Source: Odobenus rosmarus divergens
Lineage: Eukaryota > Chordata > Mammalia > Carnivora > Odobenidae
Assembly: GCF_000321225.1 (NCBI RefSeq)
Contig: NW_004451012.1
Span: 571,887-635,886, forward strand
DNA length: 64,000 bases
Direction of reading: 5' to 3'
Shown here: one piece after another, positions 22,010 to 33,248 of the stretch
How the letters are laid out: every line of letters starts with the position of its first letter
How positions within the stretch are numbered: the first letter of the stretch is position 1
Position numbers and translations under genes: made by a program
Notes under the pieces: model-generated
Database searches by the model: none
Seen by the model: the letters and a program-made list of their open reading frames with translations, nothing else
What the model was told of the DNA's origin: nothing

Positions 22010-23845
22010 TTTCTCTAAATTAAAATACAAGTGCACGCCAAGCCCCAAATCACAGGATGGTATAATACAGAATTTCATTAATGTGTCTTGGTATTTCTCA
22101 CATAACCTGAGTCACATGAAAATATCTTGGGCTTAAAAGGTATGTAGGATAGGCAGGTAAAAGGACTCTTCTTTTTAGTACAAACATTCAAAGTCAAGTT
22201 TACATCATTAATTTGAAAAGAAACAATTCCTCCCTTTGCGACTCAACTTGGCTTTGCAACAATTGGCCAGAATTGGCAGCCTGGACACCTCAGAAGATAC
22301 CATCTCTGTGTATCAGGCTGCTATTTGCTTCCATAGTCCTGCCATTTCTCCATGGAACTTGGGGGGAGTAAGGGTGGGTTCATATTATTTTTGGAACCTG
22401 AAATTCAATTTTGTATCAGATAACTTGGGGCTCACATTAAATCTCTTTTTTTAAGCGGTTGATTGCCCTACCAAATCTCTAACTTCTATCTCCTACCCTT
22501 GCTGGCATGTCTCACATTATCTTTCTTTAATGGGCTTTTAAAAACACACTGCTAGTCTCTCCTTCCTGGGAGTAATGGGAAAGCAACTCACTGGGAAAAC
22601 AACCAGTCAGATATTTCTTTCCTCACTATTTATTCTATGATTCCTTTCACTGGAAGCCTGCGTGTCTCTTAATGAATGTCCCATGCCAGTAGCCCTACAT
22701 AAATTTGAGTCATTGAATGGATTCCTAGGAAAATTGCTTCCACATAAAAAGCACTGTCTTCCATTATGGGACAAACTATCAGTAACTTATTATGTGAATT
22801 GGATACCGAATGGATTTTCAGAAACATTTCATAGTCTCCTTTATTTCATTCAGTACCATCCAGATGTATGCTTGTTTTCTCTTTGTTCTATTTTCTTTAT
22901 CACATAAGCATTTTTAAATCAGCCTTAGTTTCAGTATAGACTAGTGGTATATTCTAAATCAGTAGTTACTTCTAGAAGTCCAGACTCATCCCTGTATGCC
23001 ATACTGCAACTGGGTCAACACTCTTGTCTGAAAACCATCTTCCGTCATTTCTGTAGATTGCTACCATTATGGTATGCCTATGTGCTGACTGAAGTTTCTT
23101 AGCAATCCTGGATGAGGTACTTATATATAGCAGATCTAAGTGTATATATGTTTGTAAGAAGTGTGGCATTCTTTATTTTTTTCTGAATCAAATCCACTCT
23201 ACTTTAAAACCTCAGCACAGTAGGACAACATACCCTACTAAAGAATACTATAGACACACCACCCCCCACCAAGAAATGTGTTTCTTCTCATATACTTGGG
23301 ATATTTTCTTCTCCATCTTCAACCCTCTCCTTCATCTTGGCTCTTCCTCAAAGTTCTTTGCCTGGTTTCCCTTTCTCCAGCAAACCCAAATATCATACTC
23401 TGTATTCTTTAAAAATAAAAGCCAACTTCTAATTCTCTCCCTGTAGTATAAAAGTTCAAAGTGCAGAAGAGAATAAATGTTGTGTGTGTGTGTGTGTGTG
23501 TGTGTAGGACAAAATAATGCAAGTCTATATCTCAATTATTTATCCTATAAAATACTTTCAAAATACCATAGTTATGGGGATTGATTATTTGAGTTGCCCT
23601 ATTGCAAAAACTAAAAAGAATTGGAACTTATATAATAAAACAGGTGAGGAAAGGGAAATTTATTCTAGGGATTGGACACCAACTATGAGTAAAAACATTC
23701 ACTGGAATATTTACTTGTGAAATTGAAGCCATTGAACTTGAGACCATAAATAAAATGGAAAGTAGCTATCAAAGTTAATGTATTTTTTATCAGTCTAGGA
23801 CAGGATCTAGTTACATTTGCAACAGCTAATTTATAACCCTCTATT
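22010..23845. other. unassigned intron sequence with a (TG)n microsatellite
   Basis: No gene or repeat family was recognised. The frames at 22236-22454 and 22662-22907 start with ATG but show no domain, homologue or splice context that I can support. Confidence 0.5.
23481..23505. repeat. (TG)n microsatellite
   Basis: An uninterrupted TG dinucleotide run of about 12 units. It is likely length-polymorphic. Confidence 0.9.
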
Positions 23846-23859
23846 AAAACCACATTTAG

Positions 23860-24049
23860 GGGCGCCTGGGTGGTTCAGTTGGTTAAGCGACTGCCTTCAG
23901 CTCAGGTCATGATCTTGGAGTCCCGGGATCGAGTCCCACATCGGGCTTCCTGCTCGGTGGGGGTCTGCTTCTCCCTCTGACCCTCTTCCCTCTCATGCTC
24001 TCTACCTCTCATTCTCTCTCTCTCAAATAAATAAATAAAATCTTAAAAA
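23860..24049 (+). repeat. carnivore SINE (SINEC), young-looking
   Basis: A full-length copy with GGGCGCCTGGGTGGTTCAG head, GGAGTCCCGGGATCGAGTCC body and AAATAAATAAATAAAATCTTA tail. Flanked by AAAACCACATTTAG (23846-23859 and 24050-24063). Its body closely resembles the copy at 60642. Confidence 0.96.
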
Positions 24050-24063
24050 AAAACCACATTTAG

Positions 24064-26920
24064 ATAAAATTGTTAAATATACATTTGAGCATTTTTTCCA
24101 GACCCAGTGCTTGCATATTATCCACTGACCACTTGTGATCCTCTACATCAGGGCATCGCTCAAACTGTACAGTATCAATCAACTTTTTGTGGTCTTAATT
24201 TGCAAATATTTTATATACTTTACCCCCAAAGTTGTAAAATATAGCTAAAAAATAGAATTTACTGCTTTACGCTGGTAAACACAAGGCCTGAGATATTTAC
24301 ATAGTTATTATCCAGCAAAGAACCATTTCTTTCTTGGACTCTCCATATACCATTTATTCTTACAACTAGAAGTAGGAAGTGGCATTCTTTTTAAGTTCAT
24401 ACAATGATAAGCAGCAAGGCAAATGTAGAAAGATCAATCAGACACATTTATTATCTAAGTGACTTCCAAACATCAGTTTTGAGTTGTGCATGAATAAGTT
24501 TTTGCTTCAGGATAATTACAGATTTACATGTCTCTGCATATCCTGGATATTTAGATAATTACTGAAGATCTTCCATATACATACAGAAAAACCCTTTGGG
24601 AAGCTCTTCTTGTTCTAACATTCTAAATTTAATAGCTCACTATTTGAAATAAATTTTTGGTCCAAAGGTACACACCAATTTTGCTGAACTGAAAACATTA
24701 ACTCCTTAAAATATTTAAAATTCCCCATGCTTTAGCACTTCAGGTATAATTCTATATCTGTTATCTTTTGTTAATTTTTCAAAGGCAAGTGATCTCACTC
24801 TATGCATAGAAATTAGTATAAGGCATAATAATTAACTCCCTTAGCACATTTTGATATTGCCTAACTTTAGGTAGGATCTAACCTTATGGTGTCTCTTTGG
24901 TAGTGTTTTCTGGACTATGGACCATAGACATATGCCTCATGCCTAAAAACTCTCCATAGTAATGATCTTAATTTTTTATTTTAATATTTATTAGTATCTC
25001 AAAAACAGAAATTATTTCCTAATTATTTGAATTGTGAATGTGTAATTAGGTACTGACACAGAATTTATGGCTTACATACATATTTCTGTTTCTCATTACA
25101 TTGTAGCCTAGTAGTATTACTTTCATCATCAGAGATTAATAGAAAATAATTTGGACAGGGTTAATTTGTATATTTGGAATTGGAGCCAAGTGATAGCTAC
25201 CTGACATCATATTACAGCAGGATGAGTAAAGATTTTACAGTAATTTGAATACACAAAAGTGTGAAATAATTGAATCATTATAGGGCAAAGAGAGTGTAGA
25301 TGGACTGAGCAACACAGAATATGCATGATGATGGGGAATATCACAGTCATGTTACAACCAGTGGGAACAATTCAAACAATGTTGTCAATCATATATAATT
25401 ACTGTTAACTTAAACTTTATTAGCTTTGTAATTCTGTGAGTCCTATTTCAAAATTTTTCTCTGGTCATATTGTTCTATGAAAACTATAAATATGTAGAGT
25501 TTTTTGTTAACTTAAACTTTATTAGCTTTGTAATTCTGTGAGTCCTATTTCAAAATTTTTCTCTGGTCATATTGTTCTACGAAAACTATAAATATGTAGA
25601 GTTTTTGACATGTTTTATGTTTAGTTATTTAAGTGATATATTAAAAATAATTCAGTACAACATGGTGGAATATGAGACTAGCATTTCTTTTAAATAGGTC
25701 TAAGCTTCGAACACATTGAATTTAGTGTTTGAAGAAATTAACTATAGTTATTAGGTTTGCATTTTTATGCAGGTTTAAGACAATTTTAAGCGCAGAATAA
25801 GACAAAAATGCTTGTAGTTACTGCTAGCAATTAAATCATCACTAATTCAAAGTTACAGATTGTCTAAGTTTTCTCTTTGGTTATACATTCCTATCCAGCT
25901 AACTGCTTGAGATGTAGGTATAATCTTAAATAATTATGAAAATATTGCATTGTGTAATCTATTCCTATCCTGTCATGAAGTTTCCTCCTAAAAATTTTAT
26001 ATTTACTTTTCTCAATTAACAAGAAGTGGAAAATCTTTATGGTACATAGTGCTTGATGTCCTTTCTGTAGGACTGATGTTGTGCATAAACAGTAAATTTT
26101 ATGTCCTAAGGAATGAACACTTAATGTGTTTTTTTTTAATTATTATTTCATGACATTTACGTACCAACCTAAAACTCAACTTAGCCACTTTATCATTATT
26201 TCAATAACATTTATTTACCAACTTAAAAAGCAACATAAAAAACTATTTTTTTTCTTGCAGGGTTACCTTTGAAGGGTTTTACAACCCTTCTCCTGGTCTT
26301 AGGCTAAAATGGACTGGGTATGTTATATATCTTTTTTGTACATTATGCAAAACAGTGAACTATGATGAAAGGAGAATGGGAAAAACTGTAATCCATGAAA
26401 ATTCTCTTAGGCTTTTATTTACAGGAAAAAGAGAGAAAGTATAAACAGAGTAAATTAAATCTGATGTTTCTAGCATGTGAAAAAACTGCATATTAAACAT
26501 TGGTCATAAATTTGCAAATAAAATCTAAAAATATAACACAGGATGTTTTTAAACTATGTAGATAGATCATTGTTTTCCGTCCATTTTCATTCTTCTTTTA
26601 TTAAGAAAAAAGCAGAAATAAATGAATAAAAAGGGAAAATAATAAAGAAAAAATGCTTCTTGATCATGTGTTATTTTGCTCTTGCTTTGCCTTTCAAAAA
26701 GATATCAGCAATTGTATCTTTACAAGGTAAGCCTTACATAGCAGTAAGAAACATTGAAAATAAAATGTGATCATGTTTGCAGTTATTTCCCTACATTTGC
26801 CTTAGCGATACTGAAGTAGGATGATTTTACTCTATTTCAAGTCTTCAGTGATGGGTCCATTACAATTTGTCTTGGTTTCAGTGCCACAAATTTATTGGAA
26901 AATCCCTCTAACATATTTTT
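24064..26920. other. unassigned AT-rich intron sequence containing a tandem duplication
   Basis: Apart from the 102-bp duplication at 25403-25606 and a splice-like segment at 26261-26317, I see no gene, repeat family or regulatory element here. Confidence 0.5.
25403..25606. repeat. 102-bp perfect-register tandem duplication, 1 mismatch
   Basis: Copy one (25403-25504) and copy two (25505-25606) both begin TGTTAACTTAAACTTTATTA and end in GTAGAGTTTTT. They differ at a single base (T at 25478, C at 25580). The unit matches no transposon I know. The low divergence implies a recent duplication or an assembly/haplotype artefact. Confidence 0.97.
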
Positions 26921-26935
26921 CTTCTTCATCTCTTA

Positions 26936-27122
26936 TTTTTTTTTAAGATTTTATTTATTTATTTGACAGAGAGAGAGCACAAGTAGAGCAGTAGACAGAG
27001 GGAGGAGAAACAGGCTCCCTGCTGAGCAGAGAGCCCAATGTGGGGCTCTATCCCAGGACCTCAGGATCATGACCGAGCTGAAGGCAGCCACTTAACCAAC
27101 TGAGCCACCCAGGTACCCCAAT
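26936..27122 (-). repeat. carnivore SINE (SINEC), minus strand
   Basis: AAGATTTTATTTATTTATTTGACAGAG tail complement, GA-rich body and head complement GAGCCACCCAGGTACCCC are visible. Perfect duplications CTTCTTCATCTCTTA lie at 26921-26935 and 27123-27137. Confidence 0.96.
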
Positions 27123-27564
27123 CTTCTTCATCTCTTATGATCAAACTAACTTTGAATTTGTAATTCTCATTTCATTTAGATCACCATTTAAATGCTATAA
27201 TTATACTTTCATATTCTTGAAGTAAAAAATCTATTTAAAGGCCTTATTCTACTGTTTCAGCCATAGTTTTGCAGTTGTTTTGGTGACTAAACACAAACTC
27301 TGTTCTTTTCCTTTTACTTGTTTTTACATATAATACCAATAAAGCAATGTGAAGAGATCCCCTTTTGTAGTGAGTATCTCATGAGAAAATCAATGTGATA
27401 ATAAATGATTCATTGTCTGTTTTGTGTCAGGATTTTTTAATTATACCTTCTCCATATAAAACAAAGAATGAATTAAATGACAAGTTGTTTCTCCCAACAA
27501 ACTAATCATAACAAGGATTATTCACATTATCCTAGTTTTGGCACTTATAGTAGCCTTTGGATTT

Positions 27565-28330
27565 TTTTTCAAGCATTTATTAAGCATTGGCTATGTGCTA
27601 GGTAGTGTGGCAGGAATTAAAATTGAATATAGGAAATATATAAGCAGACTTAAAGAGCTTACAGTCTTGGGAGTAAAGCACAGTAAGCAGTATAGAGAAG
27701 GGAGAAAAAAAGAATGCAGTGTAGTAAATGACACTTTGGACTAAGGAGAGAGTACCATGAAGGTATATCCTGTAATACAAAGTCAGGAAAAATGTCTTGG
27801 TATGAGTTACCACTAAACTACAATATGAAGAACATGAAGAAAGACATGATTTTGATAGTGGAATTAGGGTAGGTAGTCCCAGTGTAATAAAAGAAAACAG
27901 TGAATATTTATAGAACTGAAAATAGTTTGATATTTGTGGAGCACGTGAGTATATTTGCTTTGTGTGTGTATGTGTGTGTGTTCATGGCCCCATGTTCATA
28001 TTCATCTGCTTGGGAAAGGCAAAGGGATAGTTTCTGAGTGGAATCCAAGTGCAGGGGTGGCTGAGAGATTATTAAGTACTTTGTGTGTACCACTAAGAAC
28101 TTCAGATATTATTCTTAGGAATTAGAGGAATTGTTGAAAATTTTTAAGAAAGAGGATGTCATGGTCATATTTGTATTTTAGAAAGATAAATATACTTATT
28201 GCAATTGAAGAATGGAGTTTGTTAGGACAAGATTGGAAATGTAACTCAGGTCAAGTATTATTGTGTCTTGAAATTATATAATGGTATAGTAGCACAGGGA
28301 ATGGAGATTAGCAAGCTGACTGGAGATACA
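27565..28330. repeat. possible ancient interspersed repeat, fragmented
   Basis: 'aagcatttattaagcattggctatgtgctaggtag' and 'agagcttacagtcttggga' recall old mammalian repeat text. The downstream 28120-28330 block may be a later part of the same element. A short GT run lies at 27959-27980. Decayed and unnamed. Confidence 0.35.
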
Positions 28331-28360
28331 TTTCTGTGTTTGAATTAAAGTAGAATAACT

Positions 28361-28554
28361 AGGGGCACCTGGGTGGCTCAGTTAGTAGAGCATCTGCCTT
28401 TGGCTCAGGTCATGATCCCAAGGTCCTGGGACCAAGCCCTGTGTCAGGTTTCTTGCTCAGCAGTGAGTCTGCTTCTCCCCCTGCCCATCCCCTTGCTCGT
28501 ACACACTCTCTGTCTCTCTCTCAAATAAATAAAATCTTTGAAAAAATAAAAAAA
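28361..28554 (+). repeat. carnivore SINE (SINEC)
   Basis: Head GGGGCACCTGGGTGGCTCAG, 'tagagcatctgcc' A-box variant, CT-rich body, AAATAAATAAAATCTTTG tail. Perfect duplications TAAAGTAGAATAACT at 28346-28360 and 28555-28569. Confidence 0.96.
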
Positions 28555-28984
28555 TAAAGTAGAATAACTGGATATGAGTGCTGAATGAGAGACTCACCAA
28601 TGTAGTCATTTTTCAAGGTGGCTTACGGACTTTAGGTTATACATAGCAGATTGAGCACACATGTCTTCATCACTGCAAATTCCACAAACACTCCTAAAAT
28701 AGCTGTATAAGGGATTTTTTGAAAGACATAATTCCATAGAGCAAAGACACAAAGACAGGACATCACAAGAGAAAAGATGTTAATTGAATGATGGAAGCTG
28801 CTAATTTGTTTGCTGACTTTGCACACAAAAGAAAGTGACTATAGGGGGAGAAATTAAGAAACAAACTTCCACTGAAGTACACTTAAAAGGATGAAGAATT
28901 GGAGGCACTTGCTACTTGTGGAGGCAAGGTTAAAGATGACATTGAAAAAAGAAGGCTCTTGAATGTCACTATTAGAAGCATTTA

Positions 28985-29179
28985 TTTTTTTTAATTTTTT
29001 TAAGATTTGTTTACTTGTTTGAGAGAGAAAGAGTGTTTACGACTGGTGGGAGTGGCGACAGGAGAGAATCCTCAAGCAGGCTCCCTGCTGAGTGCATGAC
29101 CCATGAGATTAGGACCCATGAGATCAAGACCCACGAGATCACAACCTGAGCCAAAACCAAGAGTCACCCAGGCACCCCA
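28985..29179 (-). repeat. carnivore SINE (SINEC), minus strand, with internal 15-bp triplication
   Basis: A diverged inverted SINE with perfect duplications ACTATTAGAAGCATTTA at 28968-28984 and 29180-29196. Inside, a 15-bp unit beginning ACCCATGAGAT is repeated three times in tandem (29099, 29114, 29129), which is not part of the usual element. The + frame 29103-29351 runs through it and is not a gene. Confidence 0.92.
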
Positions 29180-29799
29180 ACTATTAGAAGCATTTAAACA
29201 CCTGTATATACTCCCCTTTCCAAGTACTTGGTTATTCCCTGTAACCTTGTTTCACACAACATATGCACAACTAGGCAGAATATTGAAAATCTACTCTCTA
29301 GAAAGGTTAAAACAGAAGGAATTTGGAATTGTGTGCAGTAAGCACTACTAAAGTGGGAAGTATCATGCTGAAACCAGGGAATAATGAATATCCTCACATT
29401 AAATGGTGAGGGTACAAACCCCTATTTCTACTCAGCTGCTAGATCATGGGCACTCAGACTCACAATTTCCAGGACCAATCCCCCTTCCCTGGAGAAGGAC
29501 ATATTAACTGTTAGAGATACCGGTGAAATAGTTATATCCTCCTTAGTCACCTTTATTTATACCTGACCCTTAAAATTTGCAAATGCACAACAAACTTCCA
29601 ATCTGATATTTAGTGCCTCACTCTTAAATAGGATCAGACAGACAAGGATCACTAGACATCTGGAGAAATCTAACATAAAAGGGATCAAACAAAGAAACAT
29701 TAAAGAGGAACTCAGAGGAACTGAAGGTAGTGCAGAGCAGGAAAAAAGTGCTTCAAAAGTATAACTGATAACCTCAGAGAAGCAAGCAGCATATACATC

Positions 29800-30480
29800 C
29801 ACTTAAAAGAACAACCACAAAACAACATATTATGAAAACTAAATTCAAAGAACATAAAAAGAGCTTTGGGAAACTTAAAAAAAATATCATAGAAGAAATT
29901 AAAAATTAAAGGGAAAGCTTGAATGATAAAATTAAGAAAGTTTCCCAGAAAGCAGACACCCTCCCCTCCCAGAAAAACATAGGATGTGAAATTAAAGGAT
30001 CAGATGAGAAAATTAGTAAAAGTTGCAGATGATCCAACATTTGATTTTCAGTACTCTTGGGAAGAAGAGAGGAGAAAATAATGGAACATTTCAATACCAT
30101 TTCTGAAAACTGAAATTAATGCATCCATTTGTAGATTGGAAAGGGCTCAACAAGGGTCTGGAAAAATTAATTAAAACATAAGACCATTTTAAATTTTCAG
30201 AAAATTAGAGATAAAAAGAAGATTGAAAAGATGGTCCTGACTATTTTAAGATAGAAAAACTACCCCCAAAAAACTTTTAAAAATAACATACAAAAGGATC
30301 AGTAAAAATTCTAATGTGTAATATTGAAAATCATGTCAGGGGAAAAAATGACTACCAAATTTTAGGAAAAATGGTTTTCAAAATTTTAGATCACCCAAGC
30401 TATCAATCATGTATGATAATGAAATAAATGACCTAAACTGTGATAGCTTGTGTCAGAAATTTTCTGAGAAAGCAAGTGAT
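29800..30480 (+). mobile_element. old LINE-1 5'UTR/ORF1-region fragment
   Basis: Text such as 'gaagaaattaaaaattaaagggaaagcttgaatgataaaattaagaaagtttcccagaaagcagac' and 'gtagattggaaagggctcaacaagggtctgg' is decayed mammalian L1 (L1M-type) in + orientation. Ends are unclear. The sequence to about 31060 may be part of the same element or unrelated. Confidence 0.6.
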
Positions 30481-31470
30481 AAAATGTTTGTTGAACTATA
30501 GCACCCACTGCCTAGCTGACAGTGAGGACCCCACCACTGGGAAGATGGACCATAGATAGCCTGGCACAAGGTAGTGGTCAGATTATTTAAATTTCACTGG
30601 TAACAGATTGGGATGGTATACCAGTGAAAGAGGAATCCAATAACTGGTTCAATGTTGAAAAGCATGAGGGAAAAAATACTGTGAAGGGCAACTAGATTGT
30701 ATGCTATTGCCAAACTCTACTGACATCTAGAAAAAGGATGAAAAAGAAAAGGCTGAGTGTGATTAACAAGCAGTTGAAAGCCAAGAGTGAAATCAGCAAA
30801 CCTTCTTGGCAGCATATAAAAAGAGTCTCATCTCCTCAGAGGGAGTGTAGAGAAACTTGAGAACCAGTTCCAGGATTTATCCTTAGAGGAGCTGAGTTCC
30901 AAAGAAGGTTGAACTTCCAACAAAGGGCCCTTGAGGAAATAAAAAAAGAAAGAAAGAAACAAATATAAAAATAAAAACAACCAAACAAATAAAAGCAAAA
31001 CAAACAAAAACATGTTGAGAAAAACATGCATTTTGAGGGAGGATTCTAGATTTATAGGTAAGACATGGGCCAGATTTTTCTTAAGCCTAGAATGTCTGAG
31101 GATCAATATCAGTAAATGCAGGTCAGTTAAGATGATTTGGCTTGGGCACCAGTATTGGAGACTAATGGGGCTAGAGTGAATGCATGCTCAAACGTTGAAC
31201 CAGTAAAAAATAAATATCCAACTCTCAAGGTAAAAACTCCATCTAGCCAGGCTAGAACATCTAAAATAGTAAGATGTGCTCATTGTAAAATCCCAATCAT
31301 ATTCTGCTAGAATTTCTAAAATAATAGTTTTCTCAGCCTGTGCTTCCCACGCCTGTAGTTGTTTACTTAGTGGTATGCTGGTGGGTCTCAGTGCCTTTTG
31401 TCCCTGCTTGACTATAAAAGCTATGCCGAACTCTTATTTTCTTGGTCACTGCAGCACTGGAATATAGAAA
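30481..31470. other. unassigned intron sequence
   Basis: No gene was recognised. The minus frame 30828-31106 is low-complexity (Phe/Leu-rich) and reads an A-rich tract backwards. Confidence 0.45.
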
Positions 31471-31544
31471 GAACTCTTGAAATATTTATTGACATCTTGA
31501 AGGATTGAGTTGTGTCTGAGTTAACCAGGCTTTGCCTTTTTTGA

Positions 31545-31685
31545 TTGTCCCCTTTTGAAAATAAGATCCACGATGGTAAGGACTTTGTCTACCTTATCTA
31601 GCTCTATACCTTCCACAACTAGCACGGTACATAATAACAAATAATGTTTGACAAATAGTAAAAGTAAAACAAATATTTATGGAAA
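31545..31685 (+). repeat. L2 LINE 3' end
   Basis: 'aagatccacgatggtaaggactttgtctaccttatc..cacaactagcacggtacataa' and a following 'aatgtttgacaaatag' match the L2 3' end pattern in + orientation. Confidence 0.65.
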
Positions 31686-31689
31686 AAAA

Positions 31690-32809
31690 TATGCTGTTAA
31701 AAGACTTTGGCTTTGGCCATACTGGCAGTTATCAGGCTATGATGCAATGTTAGTTGTAAAGACTAACAAAAGGTGAAACGTGTTCAGTTTTGGACTCTAA
31801 GAACAATCTTAGATTAGGATAAATATAGTTTTTTCATGATAAGAAGGAAGAATGTGTTTGAGAGGAGAAATTGTTACCTTGTGGTGTTCAATCTATGGGG
31901 CTAACAGTAAGTGCTGTAGGAATTCTGAAATAAGAGAGTTATGATAGCTTTTAGAGGATAACCCTTTAATTTGTATACATTTTCCTTAAGGAAACAGAAC
32001 GGTTCTTAGATCAGCAATTTGGGTACATTCAATTTAAATCAAGACTTATCTAAAGAAAGCTTGTGAGCTTTCAACAAGAAAGATTAGCACAACTACATAA
32101 AAATGCTAGATAAAACATAATAAAGGAAATTTTAATATGTAACCAAACTCAAAAGAAAGAAATAGAAACTGCCAGGGGCTAGAAATGGAAAAGGCAATTA
32201 AAGATAGACTGTGAAGTCCAGCTAAAATATTGACAACTCAAGCATTTGTATGTATGAAAATATGGATTTGTATCTTCTCTAGAAATTGCAGTCTAATATT
32301 TTACTAAATCCACAGGCATAGAAGACAATTTGGGTCTTCCCAAGTCAGAAAGACAGAAAAAGACCCTGATGTAAATGATTCCCTAGGCGCTGCACCATCT
32401 GTGAAAATGGAAACCTAGAACTACTTTACACTCACAAAACTGAGTAATATTAATAATAAAAGAACTTCTTATCCCATGCAAGGAATATAGATAAGGGGAA
32501 AAACTGCGATAAATTGAAAACTCCATCCTGTGCAGAAAGTATATGATGGCTCAGTTTACACCATTATAGAATCCATGTGAAGAAATTAATAATATAAAAT
32601 AATATAAAAGCTAGTTCAAGACAGCTGAAACTTCTAGATCCAAATAAGTAATTACCAAGGTTTATGTTCCAGGTTCTCTTCTGATTGAGAGGATAAAACA
32701 ATGAACAAAGCAGACAAAAAGTTCTGCTATCAAGGAGCTTATGTTTTAGTAAAAGAAAGATAATAAGAAATACAAGTAGTCACAGTGCAGTAATGTTAGT
32801 CTATGACAA
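31690..32809. other. unassigned intron sequence
   Basis: No gene was found. The stretch 32670-32800 ('acaatgaacaaagcagacaaaaagttctgctatcaaggagcttatg') looks like an old interspersed repeat of the type suspected at 27565, not named here. Confidence 0.45.
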
Positions 32810-32824
32810 AAAAAAAGGAAGTTA

Positions 32825-33233
32825 GGGTGCCTGGGTGGCTCAGTTGTTAAGCGTCTGCCTTCAGCTCAGGTCATGATTCCAGGGTCCTGGGATTTTTTTT
32901 TTTTTTTAAAGATTTTATTTATTTATTTGAGAGAGAGAGAGAATGAGAGATAGCACGAGAGGGAAGAGGGTCAGAGGGAGAAGCAGACTCCCCGCTGAGC
33001 AGGGAGCCCGATGTGGGACTCGATCCCGGGACTCCAGGATCATGACCTGAGCCGAAGGCAGTCGCTTAACCAACTGAGCCACCCAGGCGCCCCCAGGGTC
33101 CTGGGATTGATCCCACATCGGGCTCTCTCCCCGGGGGGGAAGCCTGCTTCTCCCTCTCCCACTCCCCCTGCTTGTGTTCCTGCTCTCGCTATCTCTGTTT
33201 CTGTCAAATGAGTAAGTAAAACCTTTAAAAAAA
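32825..33233 (+). repeat. carnivore SINE (SINEC), split by a second SINE
   Basis: A + strand SINE (head GGGTGCCTGGGTGGCTCAG at 32825, CT-rich body and tail after 33108) is interrupted at 32894-33092 by an opposite-strand SINE. Outer duplications AAAAAAAGGAAGTTA lie at 32810-32824 and ending at 33248. Confidence 0.95.
32894..33092 (-). repeat. carnivore SINE (SINEC) nested in another SINE
   Basis: An inverted copy starting with a long T run and AAAGATTTTATTTATTTATT, ending with GAGCCACCCAGGCGCCCC. Target duplications CCAGGGTCCTGGGAT (32879-32893 and 33093-33107) come from the host SINE body, proving it inserted later. Confidence 0.97.
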
Positions 33234-33248
33234 AAAAAAAGGAAGTTA

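Noticed and set aside
22662..22907. 81-codon + frame in unassigned sequence as a possible extra exon
   Set aside because: No fitting acceptor/donor pair in the phase left by the EGF exon and no EGF cysteine pattern.
25403..25606. Reading the 102-bp duplication as terminal repeats of a mobile element
   Set aside because: The copies are directly adjacent with no internal sequence, so this is a plain tandem duplication.
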